Assembly: GCA_900768735.1 (NCBI GenBank)
Contig: CAAGDZ010000194.1
Coordinates: 1-5,969 of the forward strand
Origin: Oscillospiraceae bacterium
GTDB lineage: Bacteria; Bacillota; Clostridia; Oscillospirales; Ruminococcaceae
Direction: 5' to 3'
DNA: 5,969 bases
Shown in pieces: positions 5,152 through 5,969 of the stretch. The notes beneath the pieces are model-generated. The model did not search any database, was not told where the DNA came from, and was given only the letters and a program-made list of their open reading frames with translations. The position numbers were made by a program, and so were the translations under genes. The stretch's first letter is position 1. Each line of letters opens with the position of its first letter.

Positions 5152-5969
5152 ATGAGAAAAAGAATTAAATTTACGGCACTTCTGACTGCCTGTGCGCTTG
5201 CGGGTTCGGCATTATTATCCGGATGTTCTTCCTCCGGACAAGATAGCAGTAAACAGTCGTCACCGCTGAAGCTTGCGGTATATCCACTGACTTCACCATA
5301 TTTTGAATATGCTATGGAAGAACAGGGACTGTTTGAAAAATACGGAGCAAATGTTGAGCTTGTCGAGTTTGCACAGTATACCGATGTAATACAGGCGCTT
5401 GACACGGGAAGCGTAGACGGCTCAATAATGGGTATTACCGAGGCGGTCGCACCTATCATCAACGACATAGGTCTTGAAGTAGTCTGCATGACCGACTATT
5501 CCTCCGGCATGGACGGTATTGTTGCGGCAAAAGGTATTGAAAGTGTTGCAGACCTTAAAGGAAAGACGATAGCAACTAATATCGGTACGATGAACCATAT
5601 GCTGCTTTTATCCGCGCTTGAAAAAGCGGGTCTTTCGGAGTCGGATGTTACCATAACAAATATGTCCGAGGGTGACGCAGCGGCTGCACTTATCGGCGGT
5701 TCTATTGATGCCGCGTCGATATTTGACCCTCAGATGAGCAAGGCGGCTCAGGAAAGCGGAGGAAAAATTATCTTCTCATCAAAGGATTTGCCGGGTGAGC
5801 TTTCAGATGTAATGCTGTTCAGCAAAGACGCAGTAGAAAACCGCAGTGATGACGTCAAAGGTATTGTTGAGGCGTGGTTTGATATACAAAAGCAATATGA
5901 GGGAGACCCCGCGCCGATAGTAAAGACAATCAGTTCAAAGACCGATTTATCCGAGGATGAATTTTATGA
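5152..5969 (+). CDS. Second ABC substrate-binding lipoprotein, paralogue of the first (3' end missing)
   Basis: Open from ATG at 5152 to the right edge: 272 codons plus two bases, with no in-frame stop (the final TGA is out of frame). By comparison with the 339-aa paralogue about 65-70 residues are missing. The lipoprotein signal is MRKRIKFTALLTACALAGSALLSGC with lipobox LLSGC and C25, followed by a Ser-rich linker. It matches the first SBP co-linearly: DYSSGMDGI (115-123), SVADLKGKTIAT (131-142), GLSESD (160-165), and the C-terminal DLSEDEFY, which equals NLTVDEFY of the paralogue. Over residues 121-194 a hand count gives 46 of 74 identical positions. The cleft motif WEP of the first SBP is FDP here (191-193). 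An AAAGGA ribosome binding site precedes the start. It probably shares the same permease and ATPase with a different or shifted ligand specificity; alternatively it heads a further set of transporter genes beyond the window. Confidence 0.93.
   Translation, partial: MRKRIKFTALLTACALAGSALLSGCSSSGQDSSKQSSPLKLAVYPLTSPYFEYAMEEQGLFEKYGANVELVEFAQYTDVIQALDTGSVDGSIMGITEAVAPIINDIGLEVVCMTDYSSGMDGIVAAKGIESVADLKGKTIATNIGTMNHMLLLSALEKAGLSESDVTITNMSEGDAAAALIGGSIDAASIFDPQMSKAAQESGGKIIFSSKDLPGELSDVMLFSKDAVENRSDDVKGIVEAWFDIQKQYEGDPAPIVKTISSKTDLSEDEFY

Noticed and set aside
1..5969. CRISPR array, tRNA/rRNA gene, insertion sequence or attachment site
   Set aside because: No regularly spaced repeats, cloverleaf or rRNA motifs, transposase frame or terminal inverted repeats with target duplication were found by eye on either strand.

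Overview
The window looks like a chromosomal segment from a gut-type Clostridia (Bacillota), possibly Ruminococcaceae/Oscillospiraceae. This is inferred from moderate GC, AT-rich intergenic DNA, strong AGGAGG-type ribosome binding sites, frequent ATA isoleucine codons, and lipoprotein signal peptides of Gram-positive style. No marker gene fixes the taxon.

Layout. Positions 1-386 (minus) hold the N-terminal part of an XRE-family helix-turn-helix regulator that runs off the left edge, with its own sigma-A type promoter. Positions 570-1400 (minus) encode a full-length MerR-family regulator with a GyrI/BmrR-like effector domain. Positions 1401-1738 are a divergent control region. Reading rightward, a tightly packed operon follows: a short-chain dehydrogenase/reductase (SDR, 1739-2491), a lipoprotein substrate-binding protein (SBP, 2548-3567), an ABC permease (3583-4380), an ABC ATPase (4373-5131, overlapping the permease end), and a second paralogous lipoprotein SBP (5152 onward, cut by the right edge).

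How it works together (inference from the sequence). The MerR protein appears to control both itself and the operon. Two related 21-bp dyads, each with 9-base arms around an identical TAA centre, lie in the divergent region. One sits inside a TTGACA-19 bp-TATAAT promoter that points at the SDR gene, which is the over-long spacer geometry of MerR-activated promoters. The other lies just downstream of the -10 of the merR promoter, where binding would repress it. An effector bound by the C-terminal domain would therefore switch on an importer of the NitT/TauT/SsuABC type plus an NAD(P)-dependent oxidoreductase. The substrate cannot be read from the sequence.

The least ordinary parts are this paired-operator architecture, the long imperfect hairpin in the operon leader (probably either a cis-acting RNA or a dispersed palindromic repeat), and the two diverged SBPs around one permease/ATPase pair, in which the WEP motif of the first is FDP in the second.
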